Assembly: GCA_963731125.1 (NCBI GenBank)
Contig: CAVSVP010000008.1
Span: 186,001-250,000, forward strand
DNA: 64,000 nt
Source of the DNA: CAVSVP01 sp963731125
Lineage (GTDB): Bacteria; Pseudomonadota; Gammaproteobacteria; Competibacterales; Competibacteraceae
Direction: 5' to 3'
Part shown: positions 34,542-45,200 of the stretch, one piece after another
Numbering within the stretch: the stretch's first letter is position 1
How the letters are laid out: each line of letters begins with the position of its first letter
Notes under the pieces: generated by a model
Database searches by the model: none
What the model saw: only the letters and a program-made list of their open reading frames with translations
What the model was told of the DNA's origin: nothing
Position numbers and translations under genes: made by a program

Positions 34542-36547
34542 GACGATTCTTCGCTGCCGATGATCAGCAGTTCTGCGCCTTCCTGCACCTGCTCTCCTAC
34601 GTTGTAGCTAAGGCGCTTTACGATACCCGCCTGCGGCGCTTTAATCGTATGTTCCATCTTCATGGCCTCCAGAATCATCAGAGGGTCGCCCTCTGCCACC
34701 GTGTCGCCCGTTGTCACCAGTATTTGAATAATCGTACCGGGCATAGGGGCGGTGAGGGTGCCGGTACTGATGTCGTCTTCCATGCCTTCGGTGAGGGGAT
34801 TGTGTAAGTTAAGTCGATGGCTTTCTCCCTGGGTGAGAATGATAAGGTCGTGCTCCTGGAGTACTAGCGTGGCGTGCAGCCGCACGCCGCCCAGATCGGC
34901 GGCGATATCGTTGCCATTGGGATGCAGTTCTCCCCTAACGGCTAACTGCCCGCCGGGTAGATCCAGGAGGATATAATCCGAACGGAAGTGGGCGGTAACG
35001 CTGATTTCACGTTCCCCATCCCGAAAATACAGGGTCTGCAGATTGTCATCGTTTAACCGCCAACCGTTGGTGTAATGCCAGGGCGACCAGGGATCGGCCG
35101 ATGGTTTAGCCCGCATGGCGGCTTCTTGCTCCACCCGCAATAGCCGACCCAGCGTCGCAAGAGCCAGCACCCGGTCGGAAACCGGCTGTTTATCGAGAAA
35201 CAGTTCGGCTCGATGATGTTCGATAAAGCCGGTGTCCAGTTCGGCGCCGGCAAAGGCCGGGTGGGCCGCGACCGCGGAGAGGAAATGGATATTGGTGGTA
35301 ACCCCTACAACCTGATAGTCAACCAGCGCCTGGCGCAGGCGACGCAGTGCATTATAACGATCCCGGTCCCAGACGATGAGTTTGGCAATCATAGGATCGT
35401 AATGCGGGCTTATTTCATCTCCCTGCCGCACTCCGGTGTCGATGCGCACGTGGGGGCTTTCGGCGGGGGTGCGCAGATATTGCAGTCTGCCAGTGGCAGG
35501 GAGGAAGTTTTTATCTGGATCTTCGGCGTAGATCCGGGCTTCGAAGGCATGGCCATTGATAACCAGTTGGTCCTGGGTAAGAGGCAATGGTTCGCCGGCG
35601 GCGATCCGTAATTGCCATTCCACCAGATCTTGACCGCTGATCATTTCGCTCACGGGGTGTTCCACCTGCAGGCGCGTGTTCATCTCCATAAAAAAGAAGG
35701 TGCCGTCCTGGGCCACAATAAATTCAACAGTGCCGGCGTTGACATAGCTGATGGCCCGGACTGCCGCCATGGCGACTTCGCCCATTTCCCGGCGCTGCGC
35801 GGGCGGCAGTCCGGGAGCCGGCGCCTCTTCCAGTACCTTCTGATGACGGCGCTGAATCGAGCAATCCCGCTCGAAAACGTAAACGGCATTGCCATGGTTG
35901 TCGGCGAACACCTGCATCTCGATATGGCGAGGCCTGCGCAGATACTTTTCCACCAGCAGTCGGTCGTCGCCGAAGGCGGCAGCGGCCTCGCGCTTGGCGG
36001 CGGCAATGCCGTCGCGCAGCTGCGCGGCGGATTCCACGATGCGCATACCCTTGCCGCCGCCGCCGGCGGAGGCTTTCAGCAACACCGGATAGCCAATTTC
36101 CGCGGCGGCATGTGCCAGGGTCTCGGTGTCCTGAGCCGCACCGTGATAGCCCGGTACGAGCGGTACGCGAGCCTGTTCCAGCAAGGACTTGGCAGCGCTT
36201 TTGTCCCCCATGGCGCGAATGGCGGCAGCGGGCGGACCGATGAAAACCACACCGGCCGCCGCGCAGGCCTCGGCGAAGGTGGCGTTTTCCGCCAAAAAAC
36301 CGTAACCGGGATGCAGGGCCTGAGCACCGCTTTGCCGGGCGATGGCTAAGATTAAATCACCCCGTAAGTAACTATCCCGCGCCGGCGCCGGACCTAACCG
36401 ATAAGCCTCATCACATTGGGTCACATGGCGGGCTTCAGCGTCGGCTTCGGAGTATACCGCCACGGTGCGAATACCCAGCCGTCGACAGGTTTGCGCCACG
36501 CGGCAGGCGATTTCTCCCCGATTGGCAATCAAGATCTTATCAAACAT
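34538..36547 (-). CDS. liuD: Methylcrotonyl-CoA carboxylase biotin-containing alpha subunit
   Basis: 669 residues in the biotin carboxylase-BCCP order. The N-terminal biotin carboxylase domain (1-445) has KASAGGGGKGMRIV ATP loop (about 159-172), MQVFADNHGNAVY and EMNTRLQVEHPVSE (about 287-300). A middle BT region lies at about 450-590. The C-terminal biotinyl domain has the attachment site LEAMKMEHT (about 630-638). With LiuB it carboxylates 3-methylcrotonyl-CoA to 3-methylglutaconyl-CoA. It starts 5 bases after liuC and overlaps mvaB by 4 bases. Confidence 0.92.
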   Translation of the reverse strand: MFDKILIANRGEIACRVAQTCRRLGIRTVAVYSEADAEARHVTQCDEAYRLGPAPARDSYLRGDLILAIARQSGAQALHPGYGFLAENATFAEACAAAGVVFIGPPAAAIRAMGDKSAAKSLLEQARVPLVPGYHGAAQDTETLAHAAAEIGYPVLLKASAGGGGKGMRIVESAAQLRDGIAAAKREAAAAFGDDRLLVEKYLRRPRHIEMQVFADNHGNAVYVFERDCSIQRRHQKVLEEAPAPGLPPAQRREMGEVAMAAVRAISYVNAGTVEFIVAQDGTFFFMEMNTRLQVEHPVSEMISGQDLVEWQLRIAAGEPLPLTQDQLVINGHAFEARIYAEDPDKNFLPATGRLQYLRTPAESPHVRIDTGVRQGDEISPHYDPMIAKLIVWDRDRYNALRRLRQALVDYQVVGVTTNIHFLSAVAAHPAFAGAELDTGFIEHHRAELFLDKQPVSDRVLALATLGRLLRVEQEAAMRAKPSADPWSPWHYTNGWRLNDDNLQTLYFRDGEREISVTAHFRSDYILLDLPGGQLAVRGELHPNGNDIAADLGGVRLHATLVLQEHDLIILTQGESHRLNLHNPLTEGMEDDISTGTLTAPMPGTIIQILVTTGDTVAEGDPLMILEAMKMEHTIKAPQAGIVKRLSYNVGEQVQEGAELLIIGSEESS

Positions 36548-36552
36548 AAGCT

Positions 36553-37341
36553 TTATTCCTTACACCAGGCCGGCCGGCGCTTGTCCAAAAAGGCCGTGAT
36601 GCCTTCCCGGCCTTCGGCGCTAGCGCGCACTGCGGCAATGCGTCGGGCCGTGTCTTCCACCATGGCAGCGTCGAGCGGGCCGCGGCTGACGGCACGCGCC
36701 AGCGTCTTGGCAGCCGCCATGGCGGCCGGGCCATTGCCGGCCAGGATCTTGAGCCGATCCGCCACGGTGTCATCCAGGGCTTCGGGAGACACCACCTCGT
36801 GCACCAGGCCGATACGCTGAGCATTCTGAGCAGTAAAGCGCTCTGCCGTCAGAAAATAACGCCGGGCTTGCCGTTCACCGATGGCGTTGACCAGATAAGG
36901 GCTAATGACCGCCGGGATCAACCCTAGGGCAACCTCGGAAAGACGAAATGTGGCCGTTTCGGCGGCGATGGCGATATCACAGCAAGCCACTAGACCCACG
37001 CCGCCGCCGTAGGCTGCGCCTTGTACCTTGGCGATCGTGGGTTTAGCTAAACCGTCCAGGGTGCGCAACAATTCGGCTAAGGCCATGGCGTCCTGAAAAT
37101 TCTCCGCCTCGGAGTAACCGGCCATACGTCGCATCCAGTTCAAGTCTGCGCCGGCGGAAAAACTTTTGCCGTGGGCGGCAAGCACCACTGCCCGCACCCC
37201 GGTGTCTGCGGCTAAGCGCTGGAGTGCGGTGGTTAGCTCAGCAATCAATTGATCGTCAAAAGCATTGTGCAGGGCAGGTCGGTTCAAGGTTAGCGTGGCG
37301 ACGCCGGTGGCATTACAGTCGGTCAGAATGGTTGCAGTCAT
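36553..37341 (-). CDS. liuC: 3-methylglutaconyl-CoA hydratase (enoyl-CoA hydratase family)
   Basis: 262-residue crotonase. The oxyanion-hole segments are KSFSAGADLNWMRRMA (about 60-75) and QGAAYGGGVGLVACCDIAIA (about 107-126). It hydrates 3-methylglutaconyl-CoA to HMG-CoA, inferred from its place between liuB and liuD. It starts 18 bases after liuB and ends 5 bases before liuD, with typical tight operon spacing. Confidence 0.88.
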   Translation of the reverse strand: MTATILTDCNATGVATLTLNRPALHNAFDDQLIAELTTALQRLAADTGVRAVVLAAHGKSFSAGADLNWMRRMAGYSEAENFQDAMALAELLRTLDGLAKPTIAKVQGAAYGGGVGLVACCDIAIAAETATFRLSEVALGLIPAVISPYLVNAIGERQARRYFLTAERFTAQNAQRIGLVHEVVSPEALDDTVADRLKILAGNGPAAMAAAKTLARAVSRGPLDAAMVEDTARRIAAVRASAEGREGITAFLDKRRPAWCKE

Positions 37342-37359
37342 CGGGTTTTCTCTTTGCCG

Positions 37360-38967
37360 CTACATCCGAAACACGCCAAAAGCCGTTTTTTCTATCGGTT
37401 TGTTAAGGGCGACGGAAATGCCAAGACCCAGCACCATGCGCGTGTCCGCCGGAGCAATAACGCCGTCGTCCCAAAGCCGGGCGCTGGCATAAAAAGGGTG
37501 ACCCTGGTGCTCATACTGGGCGCGTATGGGTTCCTTGATAGCATCTTCCTCGGCTAAGTTCCAGGTCTTACCTTGGCGTTCCAAACCGTCCCGCTTAACC
37601 TGCGCCAACACACTTGCCGCCTGCTCCCCGCCCATGACCGAGATCCGCGCGTTCGGCCACATCCACAAGAAACGCGGGCTATAGGCGCGCCCGCACATGC
37701 CGTAATTGCCGGCACCAAAACTGCCGCCGATCAGCACCGTAAATTTTGGCACCTGGGCGCAAGCCACCGCCGTCACTAACTTAGCACCGTCCTTGGCGAT
37801 ACCACCGGCTTCGTACTTGCGTCCCACCATAAACCCCGTGATGTTTTGCAGGAACACCAGAGGAATGCCTCGCTGACAGCACAGTTCCACAAAGTGAGCG
37901 CCTTTTAGGGCCGATTCCGAAAACAGGATGCCGTTATTAGCGACAATACCTACCGGATAGCCGAACAGATGCGCAAAGCCGCAGACTAAGGTGGTGCCGT
38001 AGAGTTGCTTAAACTCATCAAATTCGCTGGCGTCCACGAGCCGGGCAATGACTTCCCTCGCATCGTAAGGCTTGCGGGTATCGGCAGGAATGATGCCATG
38101 CAACTCCAGCGGTTCGTAGATAGGGGGTTTGGCCTCACGCAGTTCAAGATTAGGCTGCTTGACTCGATTTAAGTTGCCGATGATGCGCCGCGCTATCCCT
38201 AAGGCGTGAGCATCGTGCAATGCATAGTGATCGGTGACGCCTGACGTGCGGGCATGCACATCGGCTCCGCCCAGTTCTTCGGCACTGACTACCTCGCCGG
38301 TGGCGGCTTTCACCAGCGGCGGACCGCCCAGAAAGATAGTGCCCTGCTGGCGGACGATAATGCTCTCATCGGCCATCGCCGGCACATAGGCGCCTCCGGC
38401 GGTGCAGGAGCCCATCACAATGGCTATCTGCGGGACACCCTGAGCCGATAGGTTTGCCTGGTTATAGAAAATCCGGCCGAAATGGTCCCGATCTGGAAAG
38501 ACTTCATCCTGACTGGGGAGATTAGCGCCGCCCGAGTCTACCAAGTAGATACAGGGTAGATTGTTCTGCTGGGCGATTTCCTGGGCACGCAAGTGTTTCT
38601 TGACCGTGATCGGATAATAAGTGCCCCCCTTGACGGTGGCGTCATTGACCACCAGGATGCACTCTTGACCCCGTATCCGACCGATCCCGGTGATAATGCC
38701 GGCGCTAGGCACCTCATTGCCATACATGTACCAGGCCGCTAACTGCGACAATTCCAGAAACGGCGAACCCACATCCAGCAGAGCGCGAATCCGCTCCCGG
38801 GGCAGCAGCTTCCCGCGGCTCAGGTGGCGGTGCCGCGCTGACTCACCGCCGCCCCGTTTAACCCAAGCCACCTTCTCGTGTAAGTCGGCGACGAGGGCAT
38901 CCATGGCTTCGGTATTCGCTCGGAACGTCTCAGAACGAGTGTCCAACTGACTTTTGATGATTTTCAT
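37360..38967 (-). CDS. liuB: Methylcrotonyl-CoA carboxylase beta subunit (carboxyltransferase)
   Basis: 535 residues from ATG 38967, the usual MCC-beta start. Twenty further upstream codons are open but run back into liuA and are unlikely. Two crotonase-like halves have YLVDSGGANLPSQDEVFPD (about 138-156), GSCTAGGAYVPAMAD (about 181-195), FLQNITGFMVGRKYEAGG (about 366-383) and the FGAGNYGMCGRAYSPRF biotin/CoA region (about 414-430). It transfers CO2 from carboxybiotin on LiuD to 3-methylcrotonyl-CoA. The start is 43 bases after liuA. Confidence 0.92.
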   Translation of the reverse strand: MKIIKSQLDTRSETFRANTEAMDALVADLHEKVAWVKRGGGESARHRHLSRGKLLPRERIRALLDVGSPFLELSQLAAWYMYGNEVPSAGIITGIGRIRGQECILVVNDATVKGGTYYPITVKKHLRAQEIAQQNNLPCIYLVDSGGANLPSQDEVFPDRDHFGRIFYNQANLSAQGVPQIAIVMGSCTAGGAYVPAMADESIIVRQQGTIFLGGPPLVKAATGEVVSAEELGGADVHARTSGVTDHYALHDAHALGIARRIIGNLNRVKQPNLELREAKPPIYEPLELHGIIPADTRKPYDAREVIARLVDASEFDEFKQLYGTTLVCGFAHLFGYPVGIVANNGILFSESALKGAHFVELCCQRGIPLVFLQNITGFMVGRKYEAGGIAKDGAKLVTAVACAQVPKFTVLIGGSFGAGNYGMCGRAYSPRFLWMWPNARISVMGGEQAASVLAQVKRDGLERQGKTWNLAEEDAIKEPIRAQYEHQGHPFYASARLWDDGVIAPADTRMVLGLGISVALNKPIEKTAFGVFRM

Positions 38968-39010
38968 GGTACCGGTGCTTTGCAGTGTCGGCGTTTTCCG
39001 CCGGCGCTGA

Positions 39011-40177
39011 TTAGGCGGTTTCGTCAAATAACTCGCGCCCGATCAGCATGCGACGAATCTCGGAAGTTCCGGCGCCAATCTCATAGAGCTTGGCGTCTCG
39101 CAACAGCCGCCCGGTGGGGTAGTCATTGATATAACCATTGCCGCCTAAGGCTTGAATGGCTTCCAAGGCCATCCAAGTGGCTTTCTCCGAAGCATACAAA
39201 ATGGCGCCGGCGGCATCCTTGCGCGTGGTCTCGCCTCGGTCGCAGGCAGCGCCTACGGCGTACACATAGGCTTTGCAGGCATTCATGGTGGTATACATAT
39301 CGGCGATTTTACCCTGCATCAGCTGGAATGCACCGATGGCTTGCCCAAACTGTTTGCGTTCATGAATATAGGGAAGCACCGCATCCAAACAGGCCTGCAT
39401 AATACCCAGGGACCCGCCCGCCAGTACGGCTCGCTCATAGTCCAGACCGCTCATCAGTACGCCGACACCCCGGTTTATCTCGCCCAGCACGTTTTCTTCG
39501 GGTACTTCGCAATCCACAAATACCAATTCGCAGGTGTTGGAGCCGCGCATTCCCAGTTTGTCCAGTTTCTGCGCCGTAGAAAAGCCCTGAAAACCCTTTT
39601 CAACGATAAAGGCGGTGATGCCTTTGGGGCCTGCGGCGGGCTCGGTCTTGGCATACACTACCAGCGTATTCGCTTCGGGACCGTTGGTAATCCACATCTT
39701 GCTGCCGTTAAGGATATATCGCTCGCCGCGCTTATCGGCGCGCAGGCGCATTCCGACCACGTCGGAGCCGGCGCCGGGCTCGCTCATGGCTAAGGCGCCG
39801 ACATGTTCGCCGGAAATGAGTTTGGGCAGATAACGGTGCTTCTGCGCCACGTTGCCGTTATGGCGGATCTGATTGACGCAGAGATTGGAATGGGCTCCAT
39901 AGGATAACCCCACCGCTGCCGATGCCCGGCTGATTTCCTCCATGGCAACGATATGGGCCAGATAGCCCATGTGGCTGCCGCCGTATTCTTCCTCCACGGT
40001 GATTCCCAGCAGTCCAAGGTCGCCCAGTTTACGCCACAGATCGGCGGGAAATTCATTGCACCTATCGATTTCCGCCGCCCGCGGCGCAATTTCCTCGGCA
40101 GTAAAACGCTGCAGCGAGGCGCGCAGCATGTCAGTCGTGTCGCCGAGAGCAAAATTCAAAGAGGGGAATTGCACCAT
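39011..40177 (-). CDS. liuA: Isovaleryl-CoA dehydrogenase
   Basis: 388-residue acyl-CoA dehydrogenase. Motifs: AMSEPGAGSDVVGMRLRA (about 132-149) for FAD/substrate, WITNGPEAN, the catalytic-Glu helix DYERAVLAGGSLGIMQACLD (about 247-266) placed as in isovaleryl-CoA dehydrogenases, and the C-terminal YEIGAGTSEIRRMLIGREL. It oxidises isovaleryl-CoA to 3-methylcrotonyl-CoA and passes electrons to ETF. The ribosome site is weak, and an upstream hairpin and G-rich tract lie between this gene and the ligase gene. Confidence 0.92.
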   Translation of the reverse strand: MVQFPSLNFALGDTTDMLRASLQRFTAEEIAPRAAEIDRCNEFPADLWRKLGDLGLLGITVEEEYGGSHMGYLAHIVAMEEISRASAAVGLSYGAHSNLCVNQIRHNGNVAQKHRYLPKLISGEHVGALAMSEPGAGSDVVGMRLRADKRGERYILNGSKMWITNGPEANTLVVYAKTEPAAGPKGITAFIVEKGFQGFSTAQKLDKLGMRGSNTCELVFVDCEVPEENVLGEINRGVGVLMSGLDYERAVLAGGSLGIMQACLDAVLPYIHERKQFGQAIGAFQLMQGKIADMYTTMNACKAYVYAVGAACDRGETTRKDAAGAILYASEKATWMALEAIQALGGNGYINDYPTGRLLRDAKLYEIGAGTSEIRRMLIGRELFDETA

Positions 40178-40194
40178 AACGTTTTTTCCAGTGC

Positions 40195-40243
40195 GCCCGT
40201 GACGGGCAGGTATTGCATAGTTACCCTACCCCCCCTACCCCCC
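40195..40243 (-). promoter_or_regulatory. Hairpin and G-rich tract in the liuA leader
   Basis: On the coding strand the leader carries a run of six G, TA, seven G, TA and three G (complement of 40224-40243), which could fold into a G-quadruplex. It is followed by a 6-bp perfect hairpin GCCCGT/ACGGGC (40195-40207) just before the liuA start. A regulatory role is inference. Confidence 0.35.
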
Positions 40244-40276
40244 TGCTGGGAGGTAGGAAGGATGGCTGAGTTTGGT

Positions 40277-41971
40277 TCAGGCGGTCTTTTGTTCCGCTAA
40301 CCCCAACTCCTCAATCATCACATTGCGCATGACAAACTTCTGGATTTTGCCGGTGACGGTCATCGGAAATTCTTCCACAAAGCGGATATAGCGGGGGATC
40401 TTATAATGAGCGATTTGACCTTTGCAGAACTCTATGATTTCCTGACTGTCGGCTTCCTGGCCCTCGTGCAGTGTGATCCAAGCACAGAGTTCTTCCCCAT
40501 ACTTATCGCTGGGCACCCCGAATACCTGGACATCCTGAATCTTGGCATGCCGGTAGAGAAATTCCTCGATTTCGCGCGGATAGATATTTTCACCACCCCG
40601 GATCACCATGTCTTTCACCCGCCCCACGATATTACAATAGCCCGCCTCATCCAACGTGGCGAGATCGCCGGTGTGCATCCAGCCGGCCTCATCGATAGTA
40701 TCCGCCGTGCGTTCCGCATCATCCCAGTAGCCCCGCATGACACTGTAGCCGCGGGTTAGCAGTTCACCCGCTACGCCCAGCGGTACCACCCGGCCGTTAT
40801 CGTCGATGATCTTGACTTCTAAGTGAGGATGGATCTGGCCGACGGTGGATACCCGCAGCTCCAGGGGATCATCCGTCTTGCTCTGGAAACTCACCGGGCT
40901 GGTTTCCGTCATGCCATAGGCGATGGTGACTTCCGGCATATGCATATCGGTGACGACGCGTTTCATCACCTCAATCGGGCAGGGGGAGCCTGCCATGATG
41001 CCGGTACGCAGCGAACTGAGATCATAGGAAGCAAACTTTGGATGATCCAGTTCGGCGATAAACATGGTGGGAACGCCGTGCAGGCCCGTGCAGCGTTCGG
41101 CCTGAACGGTCTCAAGCACCGGTTCCGGCTCAAAAGCATCGCAGGGGTAAACCATACAGGCGCCATGGGTCAGACAGGCGAGATTGCCCAGCACCATGCC
41201 AAAACAGTGATACAAGGGGACCGGAATGCACAGCTTGTCCCGTTCGGTTAACCGCATGGCCTCGCCGATAAAAAAGCCGTTGTTGAGAATATTAAAATGG
41301 CTAAGCGTAGCGCCCTTCGGAAAACCGGTGGTGCCACTGGTGAACTGGATATTAACGGCTTCGTCCGGCTGCAACTCAGGTGCCAGTGTGCGTAGGGCCT
41401 CGTAGTGCTCACGGCCCGCCATTGCGGTAACCTCATGGAAATTATAAAAGCCGGGAGTTGCCTCTTTGCCAAGCCGGATCACGGCGCGTAAGTCCGGCAA
41501 TCGTTGCGACGCAAGCTGTCCCGGCGGGCAATGCTCTAGTTCAGGGGCCAGCTCGCACAGCATGCTAATATAGTCGCTGGTCTTAAAGCGATCTGCCGTA
41601 ATCAGTGCCTTGCAATTGGCCTTGTTTAGCACATATTCGAGTTCCGCCAGACGGTAGGCCGGGTTGACATTGAGCAAAATCAACCCTGCCTTGGCGGTGG
41701 CGAACTGCGCGACTGTCCATTCCGCATAGTTGGGCGACCAGATACCAACGCGATCGCCTTTTTGTAGACCCAGAGCCAGCAGGCCGGCGGCAAAGGCATC
41801 CACCTGTTCCGCTAGATCCCGGTACGTCCAGCGAATATTTTGATGGCGCACCACCAGGGCTTCACGCTCTCCCCACTGCTGCACCGTTTGCTCGAAAGCC
41901 TCGCCGATGGTTTGATAAATTAAAGGCTTATCGCTGGTGCCATTGACATAACTTTTGGTGATTTCAGGCAT
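40277..41971 (-). CDS. AMP-dependent acyl-CoA ligase at head of liu operon
   Basis: 564 residues of the ANL superfamily: QFTSGTTGFPKGATLSH (about 210-226), AYGMTETSPVSFQ (about 349-361), GRVKDMVIRGGENIYPRE (about 455-472), and the C-terminal PMTVTGKIQKF Lys motif. It is of the medium-chain/short-branched fatty acyl-CoA synthetase type. Being first in the liu cluster, it plausibly activates isovalerate or a related branched acid to feed liuA; the substrate is not proved. No LiuR-type MerR regulator was seen in the window. Confidence 0.87.
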   Translation of the reverse strand: MPEITKSYVNGTSDKPLIYQTIGEAFEQTVQQWGEREALVVRHQNIRWTYRDLAEQVDAFAAGLLALGLQKGDRVGIWSPNYAEWTVAQFATAKAGLILLNVNPAYRLAELEYVLNKANCKALITADRFKTSDYISMLCELAPELEHCPPGQLASQRLPDLRAVIRLGKEATPGFYNFHEVTAMAGREHYEALRTLAPELQPDEAVNIQFTSGTTGFPKGATLSHFNILNNGFFIGEAMRLTERDKLCIPVPLYHCFGMVLGNLACLTHGACMVYPCDAFEPEPVLETVQAERCTGLHGVPTMFIAELDHPKFASYDLSSLRTGIMAGSPCPIEVMKRVVTDMHMPEVTIAYGMTETSPVSFQSKTDDPLELRVSTVGQIHPHLEVKIIDDNGRVVPLGVAGELLTRGYSVMRGYWDDAERTADTIDEAGWMHTGDLATLDEAGYCNIVGRVKDMVIRGGENIYPREIEEFLYRHAKIQDVQVFGVPSDKYGEELCAWITLHEGQEADSQEIIEFCKGQIAHYKIPRYIRFVEEFPMTVTGKIQKFVMRNVMIEELGLAEQKTA

Positions 41972-42276
41972 TGCTTCCTCCTCTTTACCGCATTAACTGC
42001 TTTCTCTTTAGAATAAGCGGTAACGCCAGGATGACCAGGGCGTATCAATAAAATAAGTATACTCCAAGGCAGTGGAACTGTACGCGGTTAACCACCGCTT
42101 TATTCCAGGACTCGCTGGTTTTTTGGCAGCCGGGCAGAAACCACAATAGGCAAATGTAGAGCAGTGTGCATGACCGTGCTAGTTGACGGCCATCGTCATA
42201 GGCTATCTCTGCAGGTATTATGCTTGGCGGGAACTCCACCACAAACCAGGACGTTATCAATAAGCGACCCAGGCGC
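41972..42276. other. Divergent intergenic region between the ligase gene and the hybrid kinase
   Basis: About 300 bases with no supportable gene. It must hold the promoters for the leftward liu cluster and the rightward kinase. I did not identify a clear operator. Confidence 0.4.
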
Positions 42277-45200
42277 ATGACAACGCTAAACCCACAAAAC
42301 GACGATTATCACGCTCTCTTACAAAGTGCAACGGAGGCTGTTTTTCTGTTGAGCGACAGAGTGGAAGATTGCAACGAGCAGGCCTGTCAGCTATTGGGCT
42401 ACCACCGCATTGCTATCATCGGCCGAACCCTTGCCGATTTTTCTCCGCCACGACAGCTTGACGGCTCCTTATCTCAGCTTACCGCCCAGCAGCGGATGGC
42501 AGCGGCGGGCAAAGGTCTTCGCCAAACCTTTGCATGGCAGTGTCTATGCAGTGACGGAACTGGGATCGATACTCTGGTGTCGCTGGAGGCCATTCGGGTT
42601 AACCATCAGGAGTGGCTGTTATGCCGGATGCGTGATGTGACCCACCTTAATCGGGCGGAATATGCCCTTCGCGAAAGCCAGTCGCACCTTCAGCAGATCC
42701 TCGACAACACGACGGCCATTGTCTATATCAAAGACGCGAAAGGGCGCTTGCGATTTGTGAATCGCCATTTCGAACGTCTGTTTAACGTACGGGAAGCAGA
42801 GGTTCTGGGAAAGTGCGATGATGACATTTTTCCCAAAGAGATGGCGGAGCAATATCGCCGCAACGATCAACTGGTGCTCACCAGGCAAGCGTCTATTGAA
42901 TTTGAAGAGACGGCGCTGTTGCAGGACGGGACGCACACATTTCTTTCCATTAAATTCCCCCTGTTTGACTTCCTTGGTAAGGACACTGTCGTTTGCGGTA
43001 TTGCGACCGATATTACTAAGCGAAAACGCACCGAGGAGGCGCTGCGCAATATTGCGCTCGGTGTGACCGGCGCTCGTGGCGACGATATTTTTCGAGAACT
43101 CGTTCGTTATCTTGCCGTCACGTTGGGTGTCGAAGTGGCATTTATCGGCCTATTAGACAAGGATTGTTCGATAGAACGGATTACCACACTGGCCGTCTAT
43201 GATTCGGGACACATTGTTGAGAATCTTCAGTACGACCTAAGTGGCACTCCCTGTGAGAATGTCGTCGGTAGACAATACCGTTTTTTTGCCACCGGCGTAC
43301 GGGCCTTGTTTCCGCAAGACGTCATGCTGTGCGAGGGTGACTTTGACAGTTATGCCGCTTATCCGCTATTCGATTCCCGTAGCAAAGCACTGGGTTTAAT
43401 TGCCGTTATGGATCGTAAACCATTAGTGGATCGCGAGTTGACTGAGTCAATGCTAAAAATTTTCTCGGTACGCGCTGCCGCTGAATTAGAACGGATGTAC
43501 TCTGATGAAGCCCGACGCCTGTCCGAAGCCAGTTATCGGGCCATCTTTGAGGCTTCGGAAGATGCGATTTTCATCCATGACTTTGCGACGGGTGCCATTA
43601 TCGATGTCAATCCCAAGGCGTGCATAGCGTATGGTTATAGCCGGGAAGAACTCCAACACTGTGACGTTGGTGTGATTAGCTCTGGCGAATATCCCTATAC
43701 CTTGGAGGAAGCCAGTAAGCTCATTGCGAAGGCGAGAGAAGGTCAACCCCTGCGCTTCCCATGGCACCGTAAGAACCAGGACGGCACCCTGCTCTGGGAT
43801 GAAGTCGTGCTGAAGCGTGCCGTCATCGGTGGCCAACAACGCATTTTAGCGTTTAGCCGAGAGATCACCGAACGTAAGCTAGCCGAAGATGCTCTGCGCG
43901 CCAGCGAGGAACAGTATCGAGCGATCTTTACGGCCTCGGTGGACGGTCTTGCGCTGTTCAGTGCGGACGGCCAATTGGTCGATTGTAATCCCGCTTTTGA
44001 ACGGATGCATGGCTATCCCCGTGAAGAGCTTCTCACGATTGCTCCACTGCAGTTTATCCATCCCGATTCCCATCGGATCTACCGGGAATTCCTCGATTCC
44101 GTAAACACCGGTCTGCCATTTCATTCGGAGGCTCAGTCCCTTCGCAAGGATGGCCTCGTTGTCGATGTTGAGGTACGGGGCGTGCAAATGCATTACCAGG
44201 GTAAACCCCACGTGCTCGCCATGGTTCGCGATATTTCCAAACGCAAGCAGGCGGAGCGGGAGCGCGTCCGGTTGGAAGGGCAACTTCGTCAAGCCCAGAA
44301 AATGGAGGCCATCGGACATCTGACCGGCGGTATTGCCCACGATTTTAATAACATTCTCAGCAGCATCATGGGGCATATTGTGCTCGCCATGGAACGTCAG
44401 GCGCAGTTTGGAGACGACAAACTCAACCGGTATCTGGAACGTGCCAACCGTTCTGCGCAGCGGGCTCGAGATCTTATTCAGCAAATGTTGACCTTTAGCC
44501 GTGGTCAGCGCCGGGAGCCAAAATCTTTGTCTTTGCCGCCGCTGATAAAGGAATCCAGTAAGCTACTCAGCGCCACGCTGCCGTCCTCTATTGAAATGCA
44601 TACCGAGCTGGTTGACGAATTACCGAAGGTCATGCTAGATCCGATACAGATCGAGCAGGTACTGATGAACCTCTGCATCAATGCCCGTGACGCCATGGCG
44701 GGATGCGGCAGTATCATTATCCGTTTGCGTCATCTAACCCGCCTGGATACGGTGTGTACTGCATGCCGGCAGCCCGTGACAGGCGATTTCGTGGAACTCG
44801 CTGTACGCGACACCGGTCCAGGTATTGCGCTGGAGATTTTGGAGCGTATGTTTGAACCCTTTTTTTCCACCAAGCCAAAGGGCAGAGGCAGCGGGATGGG
44901 TTTGGCGACCGTACATGGGATTGTTCATGAGCACCGCGGACATATCGTAGTCGATACAACCCCGGGTGAGGGAGCCGAATTTCGGGTTTTATTCAGGGCG
45001 GCGGGGCCGGTGAGCTCGGAGAAAGCACAGCCGGAAATTGTGGAGCCGGCAAGTTCCCAGCCACACCGGGGGCTAACCGGAAATGTACTCGTTGTCGATG
45101 ATGAAGAGTCGGTAGGCGAGTTCATGAAAGAACTTTTGGAAAGCTGGGGGCTTAAGGTCACGTTAAAGACCTGCAGCTTGGAGGCTCAAACGGCATTCGT

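Noticed and set aside
35612..36349. 245-codon plus-strand ORF antisense to liuD
   Set aside because: It lies wholly opposite a well-conserved carboxylase gene. GC-rich third positions open such shadow frames, and its sequence has no recognisable family.
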